The translations under genes and the position numbers were made by a program. The notes beneath the pieces were generated by a model. The model was not told where the DNA came from and ran no database searches. It saw only the letters and a program-made list of their open reading frames with translations. Positions 17,330 to 25,069 of a stretch of DNA of 64,000 bases are shown here, piece after piece; position 1 is the stretch's first letter, and every line of letters starts with the position of its first letter. The DNA is from Streptomyces sp. SirexAA-E (lineage in GTDB: Bacteria; Actinomycetota; Actinomycetes; Streptomycetales; Streptomycetaceae): NCBI RefSeq assembly GCF_000177195.2, contig NC_015953.1:1736001-1800000 (forward strand), written 5' to 3'.

Positions 17330-17448
17330 CCTCGAGCCGCCTACCGGGATGTGGGGGAGAGCGGATCCCCGGCTCCGTGCATGTCACGGACTCGGCGGTT
17401 CCTTCGCTGTCACCCCGGGTGGGTGATCAACCGTGCGAAGGTTCGAGG
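17330..17448 (-). ncRNA. Structured 5' leader, ydaO (c-di-AMP)-riboswitch-like
   Basis: The predicted transcript begins at this element. CCTCGA (17448-17443) can pair with TCGAGG (17335-17330) as a closing stem. Inside are a CCTTCGC/GCGAAGG hairpin, then CCGCCGAGTCCG, CACGGAGCCGGGGATCC and CCGGTAGGCGG. The last three resemble conserved ydaO blocks (CCGAAUCCG, GGGAGCCGGGGA, CCGGUAGGCGG), and ydaO riboswitches are known before Streptomyces cell-wall hydrolase genes. The usual GGGGUGAAUC middle block is not in its normal place, so this is either a divergent or shortened member or another structured leader. Confidence 0.5.
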
Positions 17449-17452
17449 CCTG

Positions 17453-17482
17453 ACCCTAGTGACCATCTTGTGATCAGTTCAA
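17453..17482 (-). promoter_or_regulatory. Promoter of second NlpC/P60 gene
   Basis: On the minus strand TTGAAC (17482-17477), an 18-base spacer and TAGGGT (17458-17453), a good housekeeping-sigma match. Transcription would start near 17446, at the base of the leader structure. Confidence 0.65.
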
Positions 17483-17604
17483 ATCCTCACAGGAAAAAAC
17501 TCGTCACACCAGGCACTTCTTTACTTTCATCACACTGCGTGTAGCGGGGACTTGACGGTACGTTCCCTGAATACCGGCAAGCCGCCCATGCCGCACAAGA
17601 AGCA

Positions 17605-18969
17605 CTAGGCGCGCGAAAGGCGCTTCAGGAGCAAGGCGGACGCGACCGGTCGTGCCCCGGCCTTCGCCACGCCGTCGGCCACCTCGCGGTCGGTGGAGAC
17701 AACCACCACGGGCCTGCCCGGCGGTTCGGCGCGCGCCAGCTGCCTGATCAGCTCGTCGGCGGTGACCCCGGCCTTGCTGAACAGCACGCGCACCCCGCGC
17801 GGCGGGGCGAGCAGCACCGGCGCCGCCAGCTCCGCCCCGTCGAAGACACAGGTCATCTCGGCACCGGTACGGGCCGCGAGGACCGAGAGGCCGCCCAGCA
17901 GCCTCAACCGCTGCTTCTCCAGGGGCATCTGGGGATAGCCTGTCTTGGTGACGTTGTAGCCGTCGACGATCAGATGGGCCTGTGGCAGGGCGAGCAGCTG
18001 GTCCAGCAGTGCGGGGTCGGTCTCCGAGAGCGCCCTGGCCGCGATGTCCTTCGGCGACATACGGCCCGGCTCCACCGCCTCCACACCGTCCGCCGGGCGG
18101 ATCGAGGCGGGCGGCAGGGCCAGTTCGCGCCGCAGCCCCTGCGCCGCGTCCAGCACGGTGTCCAGGAGCAGCCGCAGCCGCATGTCCTCGACCGAGCGCC
18201 CTTCCCGCGCCGCACGACGGCTCGCCTCGACGGCCGTCTCCGCCTCGGCCAGGCGTGCCTTGAGCCGCCGTGACTCGCTCTCGGCCGCGGAGACCTGGGC
18301 GGCCGCCTCGGCCCGTACGGCCTCGGCCTCGGCGCTTCCCTTGCGCAGGGCCGCCTCTCCGCGCTTCACCTCGCTGAGCGCGCTGCGGAGTTTGCGCTGC
18401 AGGGACTCGGCCTCCTTGCGGCTCGCCTCGAGCTCGGCGCGCAGCCGTTCGGTCTCGGCCCTGGTCCGGTCGCGGGCGTGGGCGAGCTCCTCACGCAGCC
18501 GGGCCAGCTCGCGCCGGGTCTCCTCGTCCGCGCGTTCCGCGTCGGCGCGCTGGACCTCCTCGCCCACCGCGGCCACCAGCTTGACCCAGCCGTCCGGCCG
18601 GAGCACATAGGCCACCGCCGCCACGTCCACCGGGTCGGCCGCGGCGGGAGGCGCGCCGGAGGTCAGGGCCTGGGCCAGCTCCGGCTGGCTCCGGGCGATC
18701 CGCTCACCGATGCGCCGCCGGAACACCGGATCGCTCTCCAGCGCGGCCGCCATCGCGTTCCCGGCGAACTTGGCGCGCCGGGTCGGGGTGAAACGGGCGT
18801 ACTGTCTGAGCTGGGCGGGGAGTTCACCGACGGTCAGGCCGCCGAAGGCGTCCGAGACCAGGACCACGACCTTGCGGCGCACGCCCTCGGGCAGCGGACG
18901 GTCGAGCGACTCCGCGACGCCGCCGGCCTCATCGGCCGGTTCGGCGCCGCCTGTCGGCTGCTCCACCAT
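17605..18969 (-). CDS. Coiled-coil protein with C-terminal NYN (YacP/Rae1-like) nuclease domain
   Basis: A 454-residue cytosolic protein. Residues ~1-130 are a helical domain, ~150-260 a long Glu/Arg/Ala coiled coil, and ~325-450 a PIN-like NYN domain. The domain has LIVDGYNVTKTGYPQ (first Asp and Asn), CVFDGAELAAPV (second Asp) and VVSTDREVADGV (third Asp). YacP/Rae1 of Bacillus is a ribosome-associated endoribonuclease with this fold, so RNA cleavage is the likely role. The coiled coil is an addition not found in the short Firmicute proteins. The start ATG overlaps GTG (MVEQ). Downstream of it in the same direction lie the leader and the NlpC genes; upstream is the zinc-ribbon gene. Confidence 0.85.
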   Translation of the reverse strand: MVEQPTGGAEPADEAGGVAESLDRPLPEGVRRKVVVLVSDAFGGLTVGELPAQLRQYARFTPTRRAKFAGNAMAAALESDPVFRRRIGERIARSQPELAQALTSGAPPAAADPVDVAAVAYVLRPDGWVKLVAAVGEEVQRADAERADEETRRELARLREELAHARDRTRAETERLRAELEASRKEAESLQRKLRSALSEVKRGEAALRKGSAEAEAVRAEAAAQVSAAESESRRLKARLAEAETAVEASRRAAREGRSVEDMRLRLLLDTVLDAAQGLRRELALPPASIRPADGVEAVEPGRMSPKDIAARALSETDPALLDQLLALPQAHLIVDGYNVTKTGYPQMPLEKQRLRLLGGLSVLAARTGAEMTCVFDGAELAAPVLLAPPRGVRVLFSKAGVTADELIRQLARAEPPGRPVVVVSTDREVADGVAKAGARPVASALLLKRLSRA

Positions 18970-19003
18970 CCATCACCCCAATGTGTCTGTCCCGACGGCC
19001 CTG

Positions 19004-19246
19004 TCAGGAGTCGGAACCCGGCCGGTCGACCAGCTCGATCTGGTCCACCGCGTTGCACCAACGGCACCGCACCGACTCGATGGTCTCACTGACCACCTCG
19101 CGCTCCTCGACACTCGACTCCCCGGCCAGGTCGAGATGCACGTACTCCACGACCTTGGACGAGCGCGTCACGTCGAAGCGGGTCAGGTTGCCGCAGAGCG
19201 TGCAGCGCCAGCGGGTTGCGTCCGTCGGCTGGGGAACCGTCGTCAT
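19004..19246 (-). CDS. Small zinc-ribbon-like protein
   Basis: An 80-residue soluble protein with two CxxC pairs, WRCTLCGNLTRFDV near residue 14 and VRCRWCNAVDQIEL near residue 59, spaced as in a zinc ribbon. The middle is acidic. I know of no assigned function. It could be an adaptor binding nucleic acid or protein. It lies 34 bases upstream of the NYN gene in the same direction and may form an operon with it. Confidence 0.78.
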   Translation of the reverse strand: MTTVPQPTDATRWRCTLCGNLTRFDVTRSSKVVEYVHLDLAGESSVEEREVVSETIESVRCRWCNAVDQIELVDRPGSDS

Positions 19247-19418
19247 CGTTGCGTCCTCTTTCGTCGTCCGTCGAGCCCTCGTACGTGCCCAGGCCTTCGA
19301 ATCTCGCGGTGCGCCGTCGAACTGCGAATGTCCTGCGCCAACCCTACGGCCTGGGCGGCACCGGCCGACACGGCGAGGCGCTCTGTCCCGATCCGGCCCG
19401 GTGCGTCATGCTCTGTAC

Positions 19419-20171
19419 GTGATCGATGGGCGGGCGGCCGGCTGGCGTCGGCGGATCAGGGAGATCGGGGCGGCGGCCACGGCGGGCGGCGCGCCGGTCA
19501 CGTACGGGATCATCGCGCTGTGCAGCGCCGTGTTCCTGGTCAGTCCGCTCTCCGGGTTCAACCCCTCCTACGGCTCGGCCGACGCCCTGCTCGCCGCGCA
19601 GGCGGGCTACTTCGAACGGTGGGGCGTGATCCCCAGCCGACTCCTGGACGGCTCCGCGCACGCGGCCCTCACCCCGCTGACCGCGCTCTTCGTCCACGGC
19701 AGCTGGCTGCACCTGCTGGGCAACCTGCTCTTCCTGTACGTGTTCGGCGCGATGGCCGAGGAGCGCATGGGCCGGACCGAGTTCCTCTTCTTCTACGTGT
19801 GCTGCGGCTACTTCGCACTGGTGGCCTACGCCGTCGTGCACGCCGGCTCGGACCAGACCCTGGTCGGCGCGTCGGGCGCGATCTCGGCGGTGCTCGGCGC
19901 GTTCCTCTACCTCTTCCCGCGCGCCCGGGTCACCAGCCTCTTCCCGTTCCTCTTCTTCCTGCCGCTGCGCTTCCCCGCCTGGATCGTGCTCGTCTTCTGG
20001 TTCGTGCTCCAGTGGCTGGCCGCGCGGGACGCGGGCAGCGGTCCGGGCGTCGCCTACCTGGCCCATGTGGCGGGCTTCGCGGCGGGCTTCCTCTACGCCT
20101 GGGGGCGCTACCGGGGTGGGGTTAGGGTGAAGGCTCCAGCCACGGCCACCGAGGGAGAAAGCCAGCCGTGA
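19419..20171 (+). CDS. Rhomboid family intramembrane serine protease
   Basis: A 250-residue membrane protein with six to seven hydrophobic segments. HGSWLHLLGNLLF carries the HxxxN loop residues, LVGASGAISAVLGAF the GxSG nucleophile Ser, and YLAHVAGFAAGF the catalytic His, so the Ser-His dyad is intact. It should cleave transmembrane helices of client proteins. The start is set at GTG 19419, just before the conserved cytosolic N-region; another in-frame GTG lies 18 bases upstream. Its stop overlaps the next gene's GTG by four bases. Clients are unknown. Confidence 0.9.
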   Translation: MIDGRAAGWRRRIREIGAAATAGGAPVTYGIIALCSAVFLVSPLSGFNPSYGSADALLAAQAGYFERWGVIPSRLLDGSAHAALTPLTALFVHGSWLHLLGNLLFLYVFGAMAEERMGRTEFLFFYVCCGYFALVAYAVVHAGSDQTLVGASGAISAVLGAFLYLFPRARVTSLFPFLFFLPLRFPAWIVLVFWFVLQWLAARDAGSGPGVAYLAHVAGFAAGFLYAWGRYRGGVRVKAPATATEGESQP

Positions 20172-20449
20172 TCACCGCGATCGTGCTCATCAAGACCAGC
20201 GTGAACCGGATTCCCGAGATCGCCGAGGCCATCGCCGCGCTGGACAGCGTCAGCGAGGTCTTCTCGGTCACCGGGACGTACGACCTGATCGCCATGGTCC
20301 GGGTGCCCCGGCACGACGACCTGGCCGACGTCATCCCCGGCCGGATCAGCAAGATCGAGGGCGTCGAGGCCACGGACACGCACGTCGCCTTCCGCACGTA
20401 CTCGCAGCACGACCTCGAAGCGGCCTTCGCCATCGGCCTCGACGCCTGA
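20168..20449 (+). CDS. Stand-alone Lrp/AsnC ligand-binding (RAM) domain protein
   Basis: A 93-residue protein matching only the C-terminal effector domain of Lrp/AsnC regulators (alpha-beta sandwich; ITAIVLIKTSVNRIPEIAEA at the start, SVTGTYDLIAMVRV in the middle). There is no helix-turn-helix, so it cannot bind DNA as Lrp does. Such stand-alone domains form rings and may bind amino acids or pair with a full regulator. The GTG start overlaps the rhomboid stop (GTGA), so the two are translated together. The length fits the known stand-alone subfamily. Confidence 0.88.
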   Translation: MITAIVLIKTSVNRIPEIAEAIAALDSVSEVFSVTGTYDLIAMVRVPRHDDLADVIPGRISKIEGVEATDTHVAFRTYSQHDLEAAFAIGLDA

Positions 20450-20452
20450 GAC

Positions 20453-20484
20453 GGCCGGCCGGGGCGGGCGCGCCCCGGCCGGCC
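20453..20484. terminator. Bidirectional terminator
   Basis: A perfect 14-bp stem (GGCCGGCCGGGGCG and complement), four-base loop GGCG, between the RAM-domain gene and the convergent PLP-enzyme gene. Confidence 0.85.
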
Positions 20485-20492
20485 CGTCCCGG

Positions 20493-21869
20493 TCAGACCT
20501 GGGCCGCGCCCCGGTCCGGGACGCAGCGGCCGCCCTCGGTGCGGTAGGTCCAGCGGGCGCCGGCCCCCACCAGCTCCCGGACGGCCCCCAGGAACCGGTC
20601 GATGTGCTCGTCGGGCGTACCGGCGCCGAAGCTGACCCGGATGGCGTTCAGCGACCGCTCCCCCGGCTCGGCCTCGGGGGCCCCGCACTCCCCCGGCTCC
20701 TGCGGCTCGCCGCCCAGCAGGGTGCGGACCAGCGGGTGCGCGCAGAACAGCCCGTCGCGCACCCCGATCCCGTACTCCGCCGAGAGCGCCGCCGCGAAGT
20801 GCGAGCTGTTCCACCCCTCCACCACGAAGGAGATGACGCCGACCCTCGGGGCGCCGTCGCCGAACAGCGAGAGCACCCGCACCTCGGGGACGTCGGCCAG
20901 GCCCGTCAGGACCCGGTCGACCAGCGTCCGCTCCCGGGCGACCAGCGAGTCGAAGCCCGCCTCGGTCAGCGCCTTGCAGGCGGAGGCGATGGCGTGGACA
21001 CCGATCACGTTGGGCGATCCCGCCTCGTGCCGGGCCTCGGTGGTGTGCCACTGGACGTCCACCCCGCCGTCGGCGCGCCGGGCGACCGTGCGGGAGGCCC
21101 CGCCGCCCGCGAGGTACGGCTCCGCGTCGCAGAGCCAGTCGGCCCGGCCGGCGAGAACGCCGGAGCCGAAGGGGGCGTACAGCTTGTGTCCGGAGAAGGC
21201 CACCCAGTCGACGTCCGACTCGGCGATGTCGACGGGGTGGTGGGGCGCGAGCTGCGCGGCGTCCAGGACGATCCGGGCACCGTGCGCGTGGGCGGCGGCG
21301 GCCAGTTCGCGCACCGGCCACAGCTCGCCGGTGACGTTGGACGCGCCGGTCACGCAGACCAGCGCGGGCCCGTAGGGCTCGCGGTCGGCCAGCGCCCGCT
21401 CCAGCGTCGCGACGGCCTGGGCCGGGGTACGCGGGGCGTCGAGGTAGGTCACCCGCGCGTCGCGCCAGGGCAGCAGCGAGGCGTGGTGCTCGGTCTCGAA
21501 CACGAACACCCGGCAGTCGGCGGGCAGTACGGACGCCAGCAGGTTCAGGGAGTCGGTCGTCGACCGGGTGAAGACCACCTGGTCCCCCTCCCGGCAACCG
21601 AGGAACTCCGCGACCGTCGCGCGGCTGCTCTCGAAGAGGTCGGTGGAGAGCTGCGACAGGTACCCGGCACCGCGGTGCACGCTGCCGTAGTACGGGGCGT
21701 AGGCGGCCACGTCGTCCCACACCCGCTGGAGCGCCGGGGCGCTCGCGGCGTAGTCGAGGGCGGCATAGGTGACATCTCCGCCCGTCACCAGCGGAACGGT
21801 GACATCGGCGCCCAGGACGGGCAGAGGTGCACAAATGGACGGGTCGACGACAGCGGTGGAGACAGACAT
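20493..21869 (-). CDS. Class-V aminotransferase (cysteine-desulfurase-like PLP enzyme)
   Basis: A 458-residue fold-type I PLP enzyme. LDYAASAPAL at the N-terminus, TRSTTDSLNLLA (cofactor phosphate), TEHHASLLPW (His stacking on PLP), VLDAAQLAPHH (Asp-Ala-Ala-Gln) and SGHKLYAPFGSG with the Schiff-base Lys are all present. GLFCAHPLVR near residue 390 offers a Cys, but it is not the usual mobile-loop SSGSAC, so true cysteine desulfurase activity is uncertain; a C-S lyase or isopenicillin-epimerase-like role is possible. A SAM-IV riboswitch upstream places it in sulfur amino-acid metabolism. GGGAG precedes the ATG. Confidence 0.87.
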   Translation of the reverse strand: MSVSTAVVDPSICAPLPVLGADVTVPLVTGGDVTYAALDYAASAPALQRVWDDVAAYAPYYGSVHRGAGYLSQLSTDLFESSRATVAEFLGCREGDQVVFTRSTTDSLNLLASVLPADCRVFVFETEHHASLLPWRDARVTYLDAPRTPAQAVATLERALADREPYGPALVCVTGASNVTGELWPVRELAAAAHAHGARIVLDAAQLAPHHPVDIAESDVDWVAFSGHKLYAPFGSGVLAGRADWLCDAEPYLAGGGASRTVARRADGGVDVQWHTTEARHEAGSPNVIGVHAIASACKALTEAGFDSLVARERTLVDRVLTGLADVPEVRVLSLFGDGAPRVGVISFVVEGWNSSHFAAALSAEYGIGVRDGLFCAHPLVRTLLGGEPQEPGECGAPEAEPGERSLNAIRVSFGAGTPDEHIDRFLGAVRELVGAGARWTYRTEGGRCVPDRGAAQV

Positions 21870-21967
21870 GGCTACTCCCGTAAGAGGCAGGCGAGATCCA
21901 CGCGCCGGCAGGACGCGGCAGCACGCGGAAAGGGTGAAGAGGGGTACGCGGAGAAGGGCTCGACGCC

Positions 21968-21988
21968 CTAACGCATTCGCTTGCTCAC
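21968..21988 (-). CDS. Six-codon leader ORF between SAM-IV riboswitch and PLP-enzyme gene
   Basis: GTG AGC AAG CGA ATG CGT TAG (V/M-S-K-R-M-R) with AGGGAG six bases upstream. It starts about 50 bases after the riboswitch core and ends 98 bases before the PLP-enzyme start, with a small GGGC/GCCC hairpin just after its stop. It could be a regulatory leader peptide read by the ribosome. That it is translated is inferred from start and ribosome-binding site only. Confidence 0.45.
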   Translation of the reverse strand: MSKRMR

Positions 21989-22038
21989 AAGAGGCTCCCT
22001 AGGGACCAGGACCCCAAGGGGCGGCATACGACGATGCC

Positions 22039-22160
22039 GAGGGGCCCGCGCTTGCCACAGACCTCGCTGCCTGCGGCCTGGTCTTCACCCGGGGCACCCC
22101 GCCACGGACGGAGGGTTGCCGGACAGCGGGCCGGGGCCGTAGTCGCTGTCACTCATGACC
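22039..22160 (-). ncRNA. SAM-IV riboswitch
   Basis: The minus strand shows the blocks I associate with the actinomycete SAM-IV class in order: GGTCATGAGTGACAGCG, GGCCCCGG, CTGTCCGGCAACCCTCC, GCGGGGTGCCCCGGGTGAAG, GACCAGG pairing back to the 5' GGTC, and the 3' GGCAAGCGCGGGCCCC pseudoknot segment. It would sense S-adenosylmethionine and lower expression of the class-V PLP enzyme downstream. A promoter like TTGCGT-N16-CAAGAT lies just upstream (about 22173-22196) but is weak. Confidence 0.9.
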
Positions 22161-22196
22161 TGACGAGCATCTTGCCATATGTGCCCGTACACGCAA

Positions 22197-22225
22197 GGGC
22201 GCGGTCCGCGATCCGGACCGCGCCC
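22197..22225 (-). terminator. Terminator after trpD
   Basis: A perfect 12-bp stem (GGGCGCGGTCCG and complement) with a five-base loop, 30 bases after the trpD stop and before the next promoter. Confidence 0.8.
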
Positions 22226-22254
22226 CTATGCGCGCGACGCGCTCTCGGCCGCTC

Positions 22255-23319
22255 TCAGCGGTTGCTGGCCGCCACCCAGCGCTCCAGGGCGCCCTTGGCG
22301 GCACCGGAGTCGATCGCCTCGGCGGCCCGGGCGATCTGGGCCGCGATCCGCTCGTTCAGCGTGCCCTCGCCACCCTCCAGGGCGGTCAGCGCGGCCGCGG
22401 AGTTGAGCAGCACCGCGTCCCGCACCGGCCCCCGCTCCCCGTCCAGCAGCCGGCGGGCCACATCCGCGTTGTACGAGGCGTCGGCGCCGCGCAGCGCCTC
22501 GACCGGCACCAGCTCCAGACCGACGTCGCGCGGGTCGAACGGCTCCTCGTGCACCGAACCGTCCCGCACCGTCCAGACACGCGACGTCGCCGTGGTGGTC
22601 AGCTCGTCCAGCCCGTCGTCGCCCCGGAAGACGAGCGCCGAGTTGCCGCGGGCCGCGAGGACACCGGCGACGATCGGCGCCATCCTGAGGTCGGCGACAC
22701 CGATGGCCTGCGAGCGCACCTGGGCCGGGTTGGTGAGCGGTCCCAGGATGTTGAAGGTGGTCTGCGTACCGAGCTCCTTGCGGGCCCGTGCCGCGTACCG
22801 CAGGGCGGGGTGGAACTTCACGGCGAAGCAGAACGTGATGCCCGCCTCCTCGGCGACCTCGACGACGCGCTGCGGCGTGAGTTCGAGGTTGACGCCGAGC
22901 TTCTCCAGGACGTCGGAGGCGCCGCTCGCGGACGAGGAGGCGCGGTTGCCGTGCTTGACGACCTTGGCGCCGGTCCCGGCCACGACGATCGCGGACATGG
23001 TGGAGATGTTGACCGTCTTGGCCATGTCCCCGCCGGTGCCCACGATGTCGACGGTGCGCCCGGGCACGTGGATGGTGTGGGCGTGGTCGTACATGGCCCG
23101 CACGAGTCCGGTGACCTCGTCGACGGTCTCGCCCTTGGCGCGCAGGGCGACCGCGAATCCGGCGATCTGCACGTCGGTGGCCTCGCCGCTCATGATGCGG
23201 TCCATGGCCCAGGCGGTGTCCTCGGCGGCCAGGTCCTGGCCGCGCAGGAGGGGGGTCAGGACGCCGGGCCAGGAACGGGCCGCCACGCTGTCGCCGCCGT
23301 CCGGGGTCGCCACGTTCAT
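22255..23319 (-). CDS. trpD: Anthranilate phosphoribosyltransferase
   Basis: The second step of tryptophan synthesis, joining anthranilate to PRPP in the cytosol. The 354-residue protein has [14 protein letters not shown] near residue 80 (PRPP pyrophosphate loop), [15 protein letters not shown] (anthranilate/PRPP site) and [11 protein letters not shown]. The start MNVATPDGG at 23319 has AGGAG six bases upstream; an in-frame alternative 15 codons earlier has none. No other trp genes adjoin. A terminator follows, and the qcr operon terminator lies upstream, so it is a single-gene unit. Confidence 0.95.
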   Translation of the reverse strand: MNVATPDGGDSVAARSWPGVLTPLLRGQDLAAEDTAWAMDRIMSGEATDVQIAGFAVALRAKGETVDEVTGLVRAMYDHAHTIHVPGRTVDIVGTGGDMAKTVNISTMSAIVVAGTGAKVVKHGNRASSSASGASDVLEKLGVNLELTPQRVVEVAEEAGITFCFAVKFHPALRYAARARKELGTQTTFNILGPLTNPAQVRSQAIGVADLRMAPIVAGVLAARGNSALVFRGDDGLDELTTTATSRVWTVRDGSVHEEPFDPRDVGLELVPVEALRGADASYNADVARRLLDGERGPVRDAVLLNSAAALTALEGGEGTLNERIAAQIARAAEAIDSGAAKGALERWVAASNR

Positions 23320-23389
23320 GGTCCGCTCCTGGGTCCACTGCCGATGAAAGAACTGTCCCCCCACCCTATCCAGCGCCGGGGACAGCGAA

Positions 23390-23418
23390 GAGCCCCGTCC
23401 GGCGTACGGACGGGGCTC
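23390..23418 (-). terminator. Terminator of ctaE-qcrCAB operon
   Basis: A perfect 12-bp stem (GAGCCCCGTCCG and complement) with loop GCGTA, 26 bases after the qcrB stop. Confidence 0.88.
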
Positions 23419-23443
23419 CCGCTGTGGCGGTCAGCTGCGGTGA

Positions 23444-25069
23444 TCAGTGGTGGCCGTGGCCGCTGGTGATCTCCTTGTACTCCTCGGCGGTGGGCTTGGG
23501 GATCTGGTTGCCCTCGCCGTAGTAGCTCCGGCTGAGCCGGGCGCGCAGCTTCTGCAGCGCGGACGGCTTGCGCTCCACGCCGTTCTCGTCGACCGTCGGG
23601 CCGATCTCGATCGGCTTGTACTGCTCGTGGGCCGTGAGCGTGTGCAGCTGCTCCGGGCCGAGCGGCTCGTGGATCTCGACGAACTCACCGTGCGGCAGGC
23701 GCTTGATGGTGCCGGACTCGCGTCCGTGCAGCACCTTCTCCTTGTCGCGGCGCTGGAGTCCGAGGCAGATCCGCCGGGTGACGATGAACGCCAGGACCGG
23801 GCCGGCGAAGAAGGCGATCCGTACGAACCAGCTGATCGCGTTGAGCGACAGATGGAAGTGGGTCGCCCAGATGTCGTTGCCGCCGCCGATCAGCATGACG
23901 AAGTAGATCGTCACCCAGGCGACACCGAGCGCGGTGCGGGTCGGAGCGTTGCGCGGCTTGTCCAGGATGTGGTGCTCGCGCTTGTCCCCGGTGACCCACG
24001 ACTCGATGAACGGGTACAGGGCCAGCGCCCCGAGGACGAGCCCGAAGAGGACCAGCGGGATGAGCACGCCCAGGACCAGCGTGTGGCCCCAGAGGTTGAT
24101 CTCCCAGCCGGGCATCACACGGACGAAGCCTTCCGCGAAGCCCATGTACCAGTCCGGCTGGGCGCCCGTGGACACCTGGTCGGGACGGTAGGGGCCGAGC
24201 GCCCAGATCGGGTTGATCGTGGCGATCGCGGCGATCATCGCGATGAAGCCGAAGACCAGGAAGAAGAAGCCCCCGGCCTTGGCCATGTACACCGGCAGCA
24301 GCGGCATGCCGACGACGTTCTTGTTCGTCTTGCCCGGGCCCGCGAACTGCGTGTGCTTGTGGAAGAACACCAGGATGAGGTGGCCGACCACGAGCCCGAG
24401 CATGATGCCCGGCAGCAGCAGGATGTGGATCGAGTAGAACCTCGCGATGATGTCCGTGCCGGGGAACTCCCCGCCGAACAGGAACATCGAGATGTACGTA
24501 CCGACGATCGGCATCGACAGGATCGCGCCCTGCGTGAAGCGCACACCCGTACCGGAGAGCAGGTCGTCCGGGAGGGAGTAGCCGGTGAACCCGGTGAACA
24601 TGCCGAGCACGAACAGCAGGAAGCCGAACAGCCAGTTGATCTCACGCGGCTTGCGGTACGCGCCGGTGAAGAACACCCGGAACATGTGCACGAACATGCC
24701 GGCCAGGAAGATCACGGCGGCCCAGTGGTGGATCTGCCGCATGAGCAGACCGCCACGGACGTCGAAGCTGATGTCCAGCGTCGACGCGTAGGCCTCGGAC
24801 ATCCGGATGCCCTGCATGGGCTCGTACGGGCCGTGGTACACGACCTCGTTCATGCTCGGGTGGAAGAACAGCGTCAGGTACACACCCGTGAGGATGATGA
24901 TGATGAAGCTGTAGAGGCAGATCTCGCCCAGCATGAAGGACCAGTGGTCCGGGAAGATCTTGCGCATGTTGGCCTTGGCCAGGCCGTAGATGCCCAGTCG
25001 GCCATCCGCCCAGTCGGCCACACGTTCGCCCGCGGGCGCCTTGCGCTGTGTGTCTGTCACGGTGCTCAT
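23444..25069 (-). CDS. qcrB: Cytochrome bc1 complex cytochrome b subunit
   Basis: A 541-residue di-heme membrane subunit of the actinobacterial bcc complex that oxidises menaquinol. Heme-ligating His pairs are visible in RQIHHWAAVIFLAGMFVHMF and in FYSIHILLLPG with VVGHLILVFFHKH. The quinol-oxidation PEWY motif appears as PDWYMGFAEG near residue 316, the actinobacterial PDWY form. About eight to nine membrane helices are followed by a cytosolic C-tail longer than in proteobacteria. The start ATG overlaps the qcrA stop by four bases. It is the last gene of the ctaE-qcrC-qcrA-qcrB operon. Confidence 0.96.
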   Translation of the reverse strand: MSTVTDTQRKAPAGERVADWADGRLGIYGLAKANMRKIFPDHWSFMLGEICLYSFIIIILTGVYLTLFFHPSMNEVVYHGPYEPMQGIRMSEAYASTLDISFDVRGGLLMRQIHHWAAVIFLAGMFVHMFRVFFTGAYRKPREINWLFGFLLFVLGMFTGFTGYSLPDDLLSGTGVRFTQGAILSMPIVGTYISMFLFGGEFPGTDIIARFYSIHILLLPGIMLGLVVGHLILVFFHKHTQFAGPGKTNKNVVGMPLLPVYMAKAGGFFFLVFGFIAMIAAIATINPIWALGPYRPDQVSTGAQPDWYMGFAEGFVRVMPGWEINLWGHTLVLGVLIPLVLFGLVLGALALYPFIESWVTGDKREHHILDKPRNAPTRTALGVAWVTIYFVMLIGGGNDIWATHFHLSLNAISWFVRIAFFAGPVLAFIVTRRICLGLQRRDKEKVLHGRESGTIKRLPHGEFVEIHEPLGPEQLHTLTAHEQYKPIEIGPTVDENGVERKPSALQKLRARLSRSYYGEGNQIPKPTAEEYKEITSGHGHH

